From Candidatus Bathyarchaeota archaeon (lineage in GTDB: Archaea; Thermoproteota; Bathyarchaeia; TCS64): DNA of 64,000 bases. Position 1 is the stretch's first letter. Every line of letters begins with the position of its first letter. The position numbers were made by a program, and so were the translations under genes. Positions 1 to 8,399 of this stretch are shown piece by piece. The notes below the pieces were generated by a model, which saw only the letters and a list, made by a program, of their open reading frames with translations, was not told the DNA's origin and did not search any database. The stretch lies in contig JAOZHO010000037.1 in NCBI GenBank assembly GCA_026014875.1, positions 1-64,000 of the forward strand. The letters are read 5' to 3'.

Positions 1-469
1 GGAACACATCCACCACCGCTAGGACGCCCCCATCGAACCCCGCCTCCGCGGAACGCAACCCCAGATCCCGCAGGAACCCCAGCCAGCCATCGATCTCAAC
101 CACATCCCGCATCGAGAACACCCTCCCTGCCACCACCTCCACCACCGCCCCGAACATCGCCACATCGAAATCCCGCACAGACCGGAAACCATAACCCCGC
201 ACACGCCCCACCAGCCCCCCGGAATCCACACCCTCAGGCCCAGCCTCCACCACATCGAACAGAGCCCTCAGGAAATACTCGAAAACATCCGAATCCCCCG
301 ACCTGTAAGCCACATTCCCCAGGCTCAGGAAGAACCCCAAGCACACCCCGGGCCCGCCGTCAACCACGCCCTTCACACGCCTAGGCGAAACACCCACGAG
401 CACATCCCTGAGCTCGCCTATTAGCGCCGTCCTCTCAGACCTCTCCCTCATGAACCTCTTCAACGCCAT
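1..469 (-). CDS. Hypothetical protein, C-terminal part outside window
   Basis: The minus strand is open without a stop from an ATG at 467-469 to the left edge of the window, giving about 156 residues beginning MALKRFMRERSERTALIGEL. The start lies one base after the TGA of the large TPR gene, so the two are almost certainly cotranscribed and translationally coupled. Codon use is the same GC-rich, G-rich style as the TPR gene. The visible part alternates short hydrophobic helices (for example GGPGVCLGFFLSLGNVAYRS) and may be helical repeat-like, but I recognise no family. It is probably a partner of the TPR protein; that rests on linkage only. The other frames here are poor in start codons and rich in Trp/Arg, as expected of shadows. 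Confidence 0.7.
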   Translation of the reverse strand, partial: MALKRFMRERSERTALIGELRDVLVGVSPRRVKGVVDGGPGVCLGFFLSLGNVAYRSGDSDVFEYFLRALFDVVEAGPEGVDSGGLVGRVRGYGFRSVRDFDVAMFGAVVEVVAGRVFSMRDVVEIDGWLGFLRDLGLRSAEAGFDGGVLAVVDVF

Positions 470-470
470 C

Positions 471-3400
471 TCAAACCACCCCAACGCTCAACCACACGAA
501 CCTCGAGGGCCCAGAATCCCCCAGAGCCCTCCGCCCCCTCACCACCAGCTCGTGGGCCTCATCCCAGAGCCCCCTCACAGCCAGCTCGTGGCCCTCCCTC
601 AGGAAACCCCAGCCCTCCAGAGCCCCCACCCCCAGCGAGAACTCGGACGCCAACTCCAGCAGATCGTCCACACCACGATTAGAACCCCACCTCAACCTCG
701 CCAAATTATCCAACACAGAACCCATCAAATCCATCATCAAACCCCCGGAAAGACCCAGCCCCCGGGCGAGCCCCAGAGACTCCTCGAACCTCTCCCCGGC
801 GCCATCCCCATCCCCCGACTCCCACGATACGACGCCGAGATTGTTCAGACACGCAGCTAGACCATAAGAGTCTCCGGACTCCTTCAGAACCCCCAGCGAT
901 CCATCCATCAACTCCCCCGCCTCCACAAACTCACCCCGCTCCCCAGAGACCACCCCCAGGTTAAGGCGGGCGGAAGCGACGCCCTCCAGACAGTCGAGTC
1001 CCTCATAGGCCTCTAGGGCCCCTCGGAGAGCCCCCTCCGCACCATCGAGATCCCCAGACCTACCAAGCCCAGCCCCGAGGTTATTCAGAGCCTCAGCCCG
1101 CAGCTCCTCCCACCCCAGAGCCAATAAAAGCGCCGAGGAGTCCCGATAGAAACCACACGCCTCCTCCCACTCCCCGTCCCCATCGAGGAGCCTGCCAAGC
1201 CCCAGCATCACCTCCGCCGAGGCCTCCACGTCATCGAGGCCCCCCAGGTGCCCCAAGGCCTCACGGAGACAGGAGACAGCCCTCACCCGATCCCCCCGCC
1301 TCATACTCACGTCCGCAAGCATCCTGAGAGCCCCCACCACGCCGGCGGAGTCCCCGAGACCCGTGAACAGCCCCATGGCCTCCAACATATGGGCCTCCGC
1401 ATCCCCGACCGAGCCGCCCCCCAGCTTCACCGCCGCCAGATCCCTGAGGACCTCGGCCACATCGACCCGGTCGCCCTCGTCCCTCAGGTACATCAGAGCG
1501 AAATCCAGGAACCGCTCCGCTCCTCGGAGATCACCGAGATCCCTGAGGAGACCTCCCAGCGTACGGGAGACCTCCACGGTCACCCCCACATCGCCCAGCT
1601 CATGGAAGACCCTGTGAGCCTCGACGAGGGGCCCCCTCGCCTCCCCGGGTTCCCCCAGCCCCAAGAGGACCCCGCCGAGGGAATGGAGGGCCCAGCCCAG
1701 ATCTCCCATATCTCCCAGCCTCCTCCTGAGGTCGAGTTCCTCCTCGAAAAGCGCCCTAGCGGCATCAAGCTCTCCCGCATCGACAAGCAGATCACCAAGG
1801 GAGTGGAGCGCCCCGGCGAGCCCCACATCATCGCCAGCCGCCCTCCAAGCCTCCACGGCCTCCTCCAGGACCGCCCTCGTCCCCCCACCATCAAGCCGCC
1901 TGAGAACCCCCCCAAGGTCGGACAGCAAACCCCCCACCCCGTCGCCGCCCAACTCCCTGTGGATCCCCAGAGACTCCAAATAACAATCCCGGGCATCCTC
2001 CAGATCTCCCAGACCCTCGCAAACAACCCCCAGATGCTCCAGAGTATCCGCCAGAGCCTCCTTCCCCTCCAGACCCCTCTGGAGCTTCAACGCCCTACGG
2101 AGATGCTTCCTCGCCCCCTTCAGCTCGCCACGATTATGGAGAACAGAACCAAGTTTAAACAGGGAACCAGCGACACCCTCCATGTCGCCGAGCCGCTTAA
2201 ACACGCCATGGGCTTCCTCTAAGCACTCGATGGCTGCATCGAACTGGGAGAGCTCCCCGTGGAACACTCCGAGACGATCGAGGATATCAGCCACATCGGG
2301 GCCGCTACCGACCACCCTGCAGATCTCCAAAGCGTCCTCGAACAGACCACGAGCCTCATCGGGGCTCCCCAGAACCCCTGCGACGTCTCCGAGGGCCCGC
2401 AGGCAGTCAGCCTCCCCCTCACGGGACCCGAGATCCCGATAGAGACCCAGCCCTCGACCGAGCCTCTCCCTCGCCCCCTCATACCTCCCCAGGTCGAACA
2501 GCACCCCACCGAGGACATAGGAGGTCTCCGCCGCCCCCTCCCAGTCCTCAAGCTCTTCCCTCAACACCAAGGCAGCCCGGAGATGCGTCCTCGCCCCCTC
2601 CAACGTGCCCAGATTCCTCTGGGCCACACCCAGACGATGCAGCGCCAAGGAATACAACTCCCTCCGCCCCGACTCCCTCAGGAGCCTGGACGCCTCGAAA
2701 AGGCGCCCCCTGGCTGACCTGAAACGCCCCAATTCGAGGAGCACCCCCCCGAGGTCGACTAAAACCTCTGCCATCTCCTCCTCAGAGCCATACTCCCTCA
2801 AGATGGCCAGGGCCTCCGCCAGACGCCTCAACGCCCCATCGTGATCGCCCAGACGAGACAAGACGGAGCCGAGGCGACCTAATAACCCCGGGTGATCCTC
2901 CAAGACATCTTCCTGCCTCACCAACGCAAGGGCATCCTCCAGCAGACCCCGGGCAAGCTCGTACCTCCCGAGCTCGAAATGGACCATCCCCAGCTCGCAC
3001 ATCGAGCGAAGACGCCCCCTACTGTCCCCCAGGGCTCGCATCAAATCGAGCGCTTCCTCGAGGCGTAACACGGCCCCATCCAGATCCCCCACCCCCTTCA
3101 AAGCCATCCCGAGACCCAGAACGGTCTCCGCATCAGCCATCCCTCCGGGGCTTCCCCCAAGCTCAAGGGCCCTCTCGAAAATCACCCTCGCGCCCCCGGG
3201 ATCGCCACTCCCGAGGAGGGCCCCTCCTAGACCATTCAGAGACCTCGCAACCCCATCGGCGTCCCCGAGCCCCTCATAAAGACCCAAGGCCTCTTCAAGA
3301 AGAAGCCTCGCCTCACCATTATTCGACTGGCTAACCTCTATGAGCCCCGATCTGAGCAGGGTCTCCGCCAACTCCGCAGAGTTCCCCGAATCCCGGAAAA

Positions 3401-4058
3401 AATCCCCCGCCTTCTCCAGGAACACGGAAGCCTCACCAAACCTCTCCAGTCCCTCATAGACCCTCCCGAGCCTCAGATGAACCTCCGCTAGCCTCCGCCC
3501 CTCCCCACGTCTCCTGAAGATGTCCTCAGCCCTGTGGAAATAGATCCTCGCCTCGAACAGCTCCCTCGCACCCTCGAAAACCTCCCCGAGATGAAAGAAA
3601 GCCCCAGCGGTCCCACTCTCATCCCCCAGCCTCCTCAGGATCATGAGAGCCTCCTTTAGACGGGCCTCAGCGTCACGGAACAACCCCTCCCCGATAAGAA
3701 GACTCCCCAACTCGAGCAGCACGTAGCCCACACGCTCTTTCGCCTGCAACCTACGGAAGATACTCAGCGCCTCATCCAAAACCTCGATGACTCGTGAAGA
3801 CTCACCCAGCTCTCCACAGACCTCTCCGAGCTTTGACAGGGTCTCAGCCACCCGCTCATCCCGCCCGAGCTCCCTGTAGATCCTCAGAGCATCACCATAT
3901 TTCTCCCTCGCAATCCCGGGATTCGAATCCACCAGAAAAGCTATCCTAGCCTCCGCCGAGGCAAGCTCCGCCCTAGCCTCCTCGATCTCCCGATCAACCG
4001 AAGAAACCGCGTGAGCCTGCTCTACCTCAACATGGCTAGAACCGAGAGCCCTCGTCAC
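471..4058 (-). CDS. Very long tetratricopeptide-repeat (TPR) protein
   Basis: The 1195-residue product is built almost wholly of about 40-residue units of the kinesin-light-chain/TPR_12 type, from about residue 40 to about residue 1130. Typical units read LGMALKGVGDLDGAVLRLEE and carry the spaced Leu/Gly/Ala-rich helix pairs of TPRs; I estimate some 27 to 29 repeats. No signal peptide, membrane segment, protease, NB-ARC or kinase domain is visible, so it looks like a pure scaffold forming a long superhelix. The short Glu-rich N-terminus (residues 20-45) could be a capping helix. The gene is followed after 1 nt by another coding frame on the same strand. A TATA-like stretch (about 4125-4137, minus strand) precedes it. 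Such solenoids usually bind peptides; no partner can be named. High GC pressure creates long false frames on the opposite strand. Confidence 0.9.
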   Translation of the reverse strand: MTRALGSSHVEVEQAHAVSSVDREIEEARAELASAEARIAFLVDSNPGIAREKYGDALRIYRELGRDERVAETLSKLGEVCGELGESSRVIEVLDEALSIFRRLQAKERVGYVLLELGSLLIGEGLFRDAEARLKEALMILRRLGDESGTAGAFFHLGEVFEGARELFEARIYFHRAEDIFRRRGEGRRLAEVHLRLGRVYEGLERFGEASVFLEKAGDFFRDSGNSAELAETLLRSGLIEVSQSNNGEARLLLEEALGLYEGLGDADGVARSLNGLGGALLGSGDPGGARVIFERALELGGSPGGMADAETVLGLGMALKGVGDLDGAVLRLEEALDLMRALGDSRGRLRSMCELGMVHFELGRYELARGLLEDALALVRQEDVLEDHPGLLGRLGSVLSRLGDHDGALRRLAEALAILREYGSEEEMAEVLVDLGGVLLELGRFRSARGRLFEASRLLRESGRRELYSLALHRLGVAQRNLGTLEGARTHLRAALVLREELEDWEGAAETSYVLGGVLFDLGRYEGARERLGRGLGLYRDLGSREGEADCLRALGDVAGVLGSPDEARGLFEDALEICRVVGSGPDVADILDRLGVFHGELSQFDAAIECLEEAHGVFKRLGDMEGVAGSLFKLGSVLHNRGELKGARKHLRRALKLQRGLEGKEALADTLEHLGVVCEGLGDLEDARDCYLESLGIHRELGGDGVGGLLSDLGGVLRRLDGGGTRAVLEEAVEAWRAAGDDVGLAGALHSLGDLLVDAGELDAARALFEEELDLRRRLGDMGDLGWALHSLGGVLLGLGEPGEARGPLVEAHRVFHELGDVGVTVEVSRTLGGLLRDLGDLRGAERFLDFALMYLRDEGDRVDVAEVLRDLAAVKLGGGSVGDAEAHMLEAMGLFTGLGDSAGVVGALRMLADVSMRRGDRVRAVSCLREALGHLGGLDDVEASAEVMLGLGRLLDGDGEWEEACGFYRDSSALLLALGWEELRAEALNNLGAGLGRSGDLDGAEGALRGALEAYEGLDCLEGVASARLNLGVVSGERGEFVEAGELMDGSLGVLKESGDSYGLAACLNNLGVVSWESGDGDGAGERFEESLGLARGLGLSGGLMMDLMGSVLDNLARLRWGSNRGVDDLLELASEFSLGVGALEGWGFLREGHELAVRGLWDEAHELVVRGRRALGDSGPSRFVWLSVGVV

Positions 4059-4195
4059 GAATATCCCCCCGACATCGAACCCACTGAGATCCCCGAAATT
4101 CCGTCAACCATAAACCCGGAATAAAACTTAAAACGAAAATGGACTTGGAAGATTGGAAAACGACAGGTGCCTATCTAACGCAGCACGGACCCTCA

Positions 4196-4651
4196 TCAGG
4201 CCACGCAGATCTCGTCCTCCACGAACGTCGCAGGCTCCATCATGATGATCCGCTCCCAGAGAGCCGAGAAAAGCTCAGAATGGAACTCGATGATATCCGA
4301 GAGCGAGACGAGCCCCACGAGACGCCCCCTACCGTCGATGAGCGGGATCTTTTTGATCCTCCTCTGCAACATGACTTTTATTGCCTCGCCGAGAAATGTC
4401 TCAGGCTTGAGCACGATGACGGGGTGTGTCGCAATCTCTCCGACGGTGACCTCACTCGGATGTGTGCCCCTCGCGACGACCCGCTGGATAACATCCCTGC
4501 TCGTGAGAATCCCCTCAATCATGCCATCAACCAACACGACCAGACAGCTGGTCGACTTTTTCTCCATCAGATCGGTGGCATCCCTCACGTTGACATCAGG
4601 GCTGATAGTGACCACTTTCCTCACTACAACGTCCTCGAGGCGGAGCCCCAT
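4196..4651 (-). CDS. Tandem CBS-domain protein
   Basis: This small protein consists of two CBS domains (roughly residues 5-60 and 68-125 from the start used here), with the usual pattern of a VRDATDLM-type helix, a variable loop, a GILTSRDV strand-helix and, in the second copy, RIKKIPLIDGRGRLVGLVSL. CBS pairs (Bateman modules) bind adenine nucleotides and act as energy sensors. The frame extends 10 codons further upstream to 4681, but a TATA-like box at about 4684-4694 on the minus strand would place transcription near 4660, so the internal ATG at 4649-4651 (MGLRLEDVVV) is the likelier leaderless start. The C-terminal tail ELFSALWERIIMMEPATFVE extends beyond the second domain. No fused enzyme is present; the target is unknown. 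Confidence 0.9.
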   Translation of the reverse strand: MGLRLEDVVVRKVVTISPDVNVRDATDLMEKKSTSCLVVLVDGMIEGILTSRDVIQRVVARGTHPSEVTVGEIATHPVIVLKPETFLGEAIKVMLQRRIKKIPLIDGRGRLVGLVSLSDIIEFHSELFSALWERIIMMEPATFVEDEICVA

Positions 4652-4681
4652 CGCCAATTTAATCGGGAGAGAGACATACAC

Positions 4682-5450
4682 CTGATAAAATAGCGATTAT
4701 GGAGACCCGAGAAGGCCCAGACAGACCTCCCCTTAACACTAATCGATCTCCCATACCCGGAATCTAGCATCCACGGACATCATTACCGCGCAGGCGGATT
4801 AAATAATTGAGGTAGTTTGTGCAGAGGACAGGGATTCACTGTTCTTTTCATCACCCCTCTCAATGACACCAACACCCAGATCCCTCAACCAACCCCACGA
4901 AAAAGGAGAAATGACTCGAGAACACCCTCCAAACACAGTCAGACGTATGACATCCACTACCACACCGCCCCCGACCCACCTTCCATCCTCACGCGAAGAA
5001 AGCCACACTCTGCCAGAGCTCAGGCCTCCCCGGGCCTTGTGTGTGGAGGTCTGTCCAGAGGGTGGAATGGATCGGAGTTAAACCCACGTTCTCGATGAGT
5101 GGTTTTAGCATAAAATACTGCCTTTTGTTAGGTTTGGACCTAACATTCCTGTATTTCCTAAAAATGTGATCCAAACCTAACGATATATGGAATTTTCCAC
5201 GCATCGGCATAAATCAGGGGTATGGAAAACGTTAGGTAGGAGGCTGAAAATGTATGCCAAATAACAAAAAAGGTATGCCAAAATGAGGGCTGACCTAACA
5301 ATTCGCAGTAAAACCGATCATCGTTTGTGATCCAAAATAGTAAACTAACACTCTCTACCTAACGCGCGCGCGCGTACTTTTACTTGTGTGTCGTTAATCT
5401 GTATAACGATGGATAAAGAAATATAGGACAGTTACACAGAAATGATTGGA
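4682..5450. repeat. Gene-free region with GTTAGGT repeat cluster
   Basis: No convincing gene is present in these 770 bases; the open frames seen are short and composition-driven. From about 5127 the DNA becomes AT-rich and repetitive. An 18-base palindrome at 5127-5144 reads gttaggt-ttgg-acctaac. Its arm recurs inverted at 5171-5181 (ccaaacctaac), and related copies lie at 5231-5240, 5292-5299 and 5354-5361. The words tgtgatccaaa (5165-5175 and 5326-5336) and gtatgccaaa (5252-5261 and 5273-5282, spaced 21 bp) are direct repeats. A run of alternating CG begins near 5363. The array resembles iterons or operator clusters and marks the left edge of the AT-rich island. Confidence 0.55.
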
Positions 5451-5523
5451 GCCCCGGGCGGGATTTGAACCCGCGTCTCTGTGCTTACCAGGCCAGCGCG
5501 ATACCATTTTTCGCTACCGGGGC
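5451..5523 (-). tRNA. tRNA-Thr (GGT)-like gene with a defective anticodon stem
   Basis: Read on the minus strand, the 73 bases fold as a tRNA. The acceptor stem is perfect (GCCCCGG with CCGGGGC). The D arm GCGA/TCGC has A14, G18, G19 and A21. The anticodon loop CTGGTAA gives anticodon GGT, and the T arm GCGGG-TTCAAAT-CCCGC is canonical. CCA is not encoded. The anticodon stem is abnormal: CTGGC faces GCACA, so only the two loop-proximal pairs form in the standard register. Five pairs are possible only if A41 is bulged and the variable loop shortened to four bases. It could be a functional oddity, a decaying copy, or a tRNA carried by a mobile element. The 5' end abuts the stop codon of the next gene. 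Confidence 0.7.
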
Positions 5524-5988
5524 TTACTTATTTTTAACTCTTCCCGCAAGAGCATTATCCAATTCGAGCAATCTTTCTCTAATACCTTTGATATATTCAG
5601 AAGATTCTTCAGAAATTAACCCTTTATCTTTGAGTAGTCTTTCCATAACTTCATCAGATGAATATACTTTCTCGTATGGCTCAAACGGCCCTTCCATTGA
5701 TTTTATATGCTCATCGAGCATCCCATCTCGATATTTTTTTAACAAGATATTAAATTCTACATATCCCATTTTTCCCAATAAAGTTTCGCCGAAACGTCGC
5801 CCATCTTTATATTGTACGCCTTTTTCGTTTTCTATGTTTTCAAGTAATTCACTGACATCTGGATTCAATCTCTGAGCTACATACTTGTAGATGCATGTCC
5901 GGGCGACTTGGGACCAATTCACTTCGGGGAATGATTCCATCCACTTTTCCAATTCGTCGGGAATGGCTATAGTTACATTTTTTCCCAT
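5524..5988 (-). CDS. Ribbon-helix-helix DNA-binding protein
   Basis: The 154-residue product starts MGKNVTIAIPDELEKWMESF, a typical ribbon-helix-helix pattern: a short beta strand, then a helix DELEKWM, then a second helix around WSQVARTCIYKYV (residues 25-40). The remaining 110 residues are acidic and helical and carry no motif I know. RHH proteins are often autorepressors, antitoxins or plasmid partition/copy regulators. The TAA stop is adjacent to the 5' end of the tRNA-like gene, with no spacer. Codon use is AT-rich, like the TIR genes and unlike the flanking chromosome. The nearby GTTAGGT palindromes are candidate binding sites, which is inference. No obvious toxin partner lies next to it. 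Confidence 0.8.
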   Translation of the reverse strand: MGKNVTIAIPDELEKWMESFPEVNWSQVARTCIYKYVAQRLNPDVSELLENIENEKGVQYKDGRRFGETLLGKMGYVEFNILLKKYRDGMLDEHIKSMEGPFEPYEKVYSSDEVMERLLKDKGLISEESSEYIKGIRERLLELDNALAGRVKNK

Positions 5989-6290
5989 TTCTTAAACACC
6001 CCAAGACTTCTGTGTAAATCTGACATCTAGGATTGATGACACAGAGTACTTAATAAACTGTGTGGTTTTGGAAGTATGTGCTATTAATCGATGAAATATT
6101 GCGCGCGTGCGCGACGCGTGAAAGAACAGGAAGTTGGAGAGAAATCTCCCGAACCATTATAAAACGCGTGCGCGAGAGGCTCAGCAAGACCATAAAACCC
6201 CACCAATAGTGTGAAACCACCTGAAATAGCGCGCGAAAACACCTAAGCATTTAATTCATATACTCTTTTTACATATAATTAGCGAGTGAA
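5989..6290. promoter_or_regulatory. Divergent promoter region with alternating-CG tracts
   Basis: This spacer separates the leftward RHH gene from the rightward TIR operon. It is AT-rich but interrupted by short runs of alternating C and G (around 6102-6117, 6163-6174 and 6228-6235). A TATA-like stretch near 6249-6262 (ttaattcatatac) and another near 6268-6279 precede the TIR gene, close enough for leaderless or short-leader initiation at 6291. No gene is supported here; a 66-codon frame on the minus strand (6050-6250) has no recognisable features. Confidence 0.4.
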
Positions 6291-6770
6291 ATGGTATTTA
6301 CAGTTTATCTAGGTTATTCCCAAAAAGACGAACGTATAGCCAATTCACTATATAGCATATTAAAACAGAACGGTATTGATGTTTATGCTATGGGAATGGA
6401 ATATTTTGCTGATAAGAAAGACATTTCTTCATTGATAAGAAATTATATGCAAAAATCAGATCTTATCATATTTATTTTAAACAAGAATAATATAAAATCA
6501 CCAAATTTCCTATATGAAATTGGTATGGCTAATGGTATGAACAAAGAGATTATTTCAATCTTAGATCCATTCATACATATACCTGTGCAATTACGAAATA
6601 CTAATTATATTGTTCTGGATAAAAACGCCCCAGAAGAATCACTAAATAACATTATCAATTATTCAATGAATTTAAAAAATCGAAAGTATTCAAATCAGGC
6701 ATTTGGAATATTATTACTTTTAGGCGCTCTAGCCTTAATTGTTTCAAAAGATGACCAATCGAGTGAATAA
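6291..6770 (+). CDS. TIR-domain protein with C-terminal membrane anchor
   Basis: The 159-residue protein is a compact TIR-like domain (residues 3-115): opening strand VYLGYSQKDERIANSL, then a YSILKQNGIDVYAM helix-strand, the SDLIIFILNKNNIKSPNF strand-loop and LYEIGMANG. E76 in LYEIGMA sits where the catalytic glutamate of NAD-cleaving TIR domains lies. A hydrophobic stretch at residues 138-151 (FGILLLLGALALIV) is a likely single membrane helix, so the domain may be tethered to the membrane. The next gene begins 2 nt after the stop codon, indicating an operon. In bacteria and archaea such TIR proteins act in antiviral defence by degrading or converting NAD; that role is inferred here. Codon use is strongly AT-rich. 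Confidence 0.8.
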   Translation: MVFTVYLGYSQKDERIANSLYSILKQNGIDVYAMGMEYFADKKDISSLIRNYMQKSDLIIFILNKNNIKSPNFLYEIGMANGMNKEIISILDPFIHIPVQLRNTNYIVLDKNAPEESLNNIINYSMNLKNRKYSNQAFGILLLLGALALIVSKDDQSSE

Positions 6771-6772
6771 AT

Positions 6773-7333
6773 ATGTCCTTAATACCCGCCAATATTTTTA
6801 CAGGTTTCAGAAATTGGCTATCTATACAATCAGGGCTTGCCTGGAATCAATCCAGAGTTGATTGGACGGGCGGAATAAAACAATTCTTTCAAAGGTTGGG
6901 AGAAGAAGCAGGTTACCGTGTTATTTACACAAGAGAAGATCAAACTGAATATTTAGTGGACTTGGTGTGGAAATCTGAAACTCCTAGTCGTCATTTAGCA
7001 CTAGCACTAGAATCTGAACTCTCTGAGGTTAGATTAAATATATTGGAAGATTTTGAAAAATTAGTAGATATCAAGTCTAGAGTCAAAATAGGCATATTTA
7101 GACTTAGAACAGATAATAGAGAAGAATTATTAGAAGAAATGAGAATTTTATTAAATTCTCAAATGTTGACCTATCCAGATGAAATATACATTGTCATATT
7201 TTTAAGATATAATGCTGAAAGAGCCAGATTGACTTTCACGTGCTATAACATAGATTATAAAGGAATATCATATGAAGAAATTTCCAATAACTATTCTTGT
7301 CCATTTCCTGAAAATACCCGCGAGGGATTATAG
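6773..7333 (+). CDS. PD-(D/E)XK-like putative nuclease
   Basis: This 186-residue protein lies 2 nt behind the membrane-anchored TIR gene. It shows a pattern found in restriction-endonuclease-like folds: WTGGIKQFFQRLGEEAGY (residues 31-48), then YLVDLVW with D63, then LALALESEL with E80 and E82, then ILEDFEKLVDIKSRVKIGIF (residues 90-109), followed by an alpha/beta C-terminus. The spacing of D63, the E-x-E pair and the following Asp/Lys-rich helix fits a metal-dependent PD-(D/E)XK active site, but the assignment rests on pattern recognition only. As a coupled partner of a TIR protein it is a candidate effector or regulator of a defence cassette. Function is not proved; a non-catalytic restriction-fold protein is the main alternative. 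Confidence 0.65.
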   Translation: MSLIPANIFTGFRNWLSIQSGLAWNQSRVDWTGGIKQFFQRLGEEAGYRVIYTREDQTEYLVDLVWKSETPSRHLALALESELSEVRLNILEDFEKLVDIKSRVKIGIFRLRTDNREELLEEMRILLNSQMLTYPDEIYIVIFLRYNAERARLTFTCYNIDYKGISYEEISNNYSCPFPENTREGL

Positions 7334-7562
7334 GCGCGCGCGGTAGAACTGCATCAGAGGACAATCAGAGAAAGAAATATGAAAAACAAGAGAATCCGTG
7401 CCGCCAGAGGCCAGAAGAAGCCACGAAACACCATCAGAACCGTGAAAGAGTCAGAAATAGCCAGAATTATTATGCGCGAGCGGGGAAATATGTAAAAAGA
7501 TAAAATGTAACCCCATACACACATAACACATTTTATTTGGATATATTATTAATGATAATTAT
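7334..7562. promoter_or_regulatory. Spacer between the TIR-nuclease pair and the second TIR gene
   Basis: No gene is seen. The stop codon of the upstream gene is followed at once by an alternating CG run (7333-7342). The middle is unusually rich in CAGA and CCAGA words. A TATA-like stretch at about 7540-7552 (ggatatattatta) lies some 15-20 bases before the next ATG, so the second TIR gene probably has its own promoter. Confidence 0.4.
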
Positions 7563-8399
7563 ATGCCAACAGGTCATCGACTTACTCAGCCAAATCCATT
7601 TTCATACATCATCACTTATCCAAAGTTTACTTCAGAAGATATTGTTTTAATACATGATTCGATTGATTATATAAAAACAATAAGTAGGCCATCTATGAAA
7701 AAAATTGATAATGAATTAGGTTTAAATGGAAATTATTTAGAAGAATTAGATAAAGTTATGGTTGATATTTTAAGTAAAAAAAGAAAAGATATTAGTATGT
7801 CTGATTATTTTTATATGTGTGACTTAATTAGTAGTTCTTTAAAATTATATCTTATTAAACTTAATGAAGAACGCAACATACATCATTCAGATAAAATTGA
7901 GGAGCAAATAGAGCTAATATATGATTTATTTAACGAGTGGGGTTTTAGAAGTTCTCTAAAAGACTTATTTAATGGTAAATTTATTCCACCCATAATAAAA
8001 ACTAATAAAAAAGTGATATTTCTTAGTTACTCTATAAAAGATAAAAAAATAGCCGATACTATTTATCATATTTTAATGGATAACTATTATTATGATATTT
8101 TTTTGGCACATGAAACAATAGGACTTTATTCTAATTGGAGAGAAGAAATATTAAATAATCTAGATAATTGTCAGGGTCTAATAGCAATAGTTACTAACAA
8201 TTATTTATTGTCTCCTTGGTCAAATCAAGAAGTAGGATATATTTTAGGACAAAGCAAACCAATTGTTTCTTTATTTTACACATCTGTAGAAAAAAGTGGA
8301 GTACTAGAAATGCTTCAAGGGATTCCGATATCTAAATCAACCGATTTAAATAAAGTATGTAAAGAAATTCATGATTTCTTTGAAAATTATCGTCTGTAA
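7563..8399 (+). CDS. Protein with helical N-terminal domain and C-terminal TIR domain
   Basis: The 278-residue product has two parts. Residues 1-145 are alpha-helical, charged and of unknown type. Residues 149-265 form a TIR domain: VIFLSYSIKDKKIADTIYHI, then DIFLAHETIGLYSNWREEIL, GLIAIVTNNYLLSPWSNQEV and KPIVSLFYT. E223 in WSNQEVGY matches the catalytic glutamate of NADase TIRs, and the WREEI segment matches the usual loop. In defence proteins such N-terminal domains sense infection or bind a partner; the sequence does not say which. It stands downstream of the TIR-nuclease pair in the same orientation with its own promoter. AT content and codon use match the other island genes. Confidence 0.85.
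   Translation: MPTGHRLTQPNPFSYIITYPKFTSEDIVLIHDSIDYIKTISRPSMKKIDNELGLNGNYLEELDKVMVDILSKKRKDISMSDYFYMCDLISSSLKLYLIKLNEERNIHHSDKIEEQIELIYDLFNEWGFRSSLKDLFNGKFIPPIIKTNKKVIFLSYSIKDKKIADTIYHILMDNYYYDIFLAHETIGLYSNWREEILNNLDNCQGLIAIVTNNYLLSPWSNQEVGYILGQSKPIVSLFYTSVEKSGVLEMLQGIPISKSTDLNKVCKEIHDFFENYRL

Noticed and set aside
1248-2222. Pro/Gln/His-rich plus-strand frame in the TPR region
   Set aside because: It lies opposite regular TPR repeats and shows no domain.
3920-3945. A T-arm-like gattcgaatcc inside the TPR gene
   Set aside because: It is within coding sequence, and the flanks do not fold into a tRNA.
4799-5210. Short frames on both strands between the CBS gene and the tRNA
   Set aside because: No motif, overlapping each other in opposite directions, and partly within the repeat cluster.
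6050-6250. A 66-codon minus-strand frame upstream of the TIR gene
   Set aside because: It spans CG tracts and promoter sequence and has no recognisable pattern.
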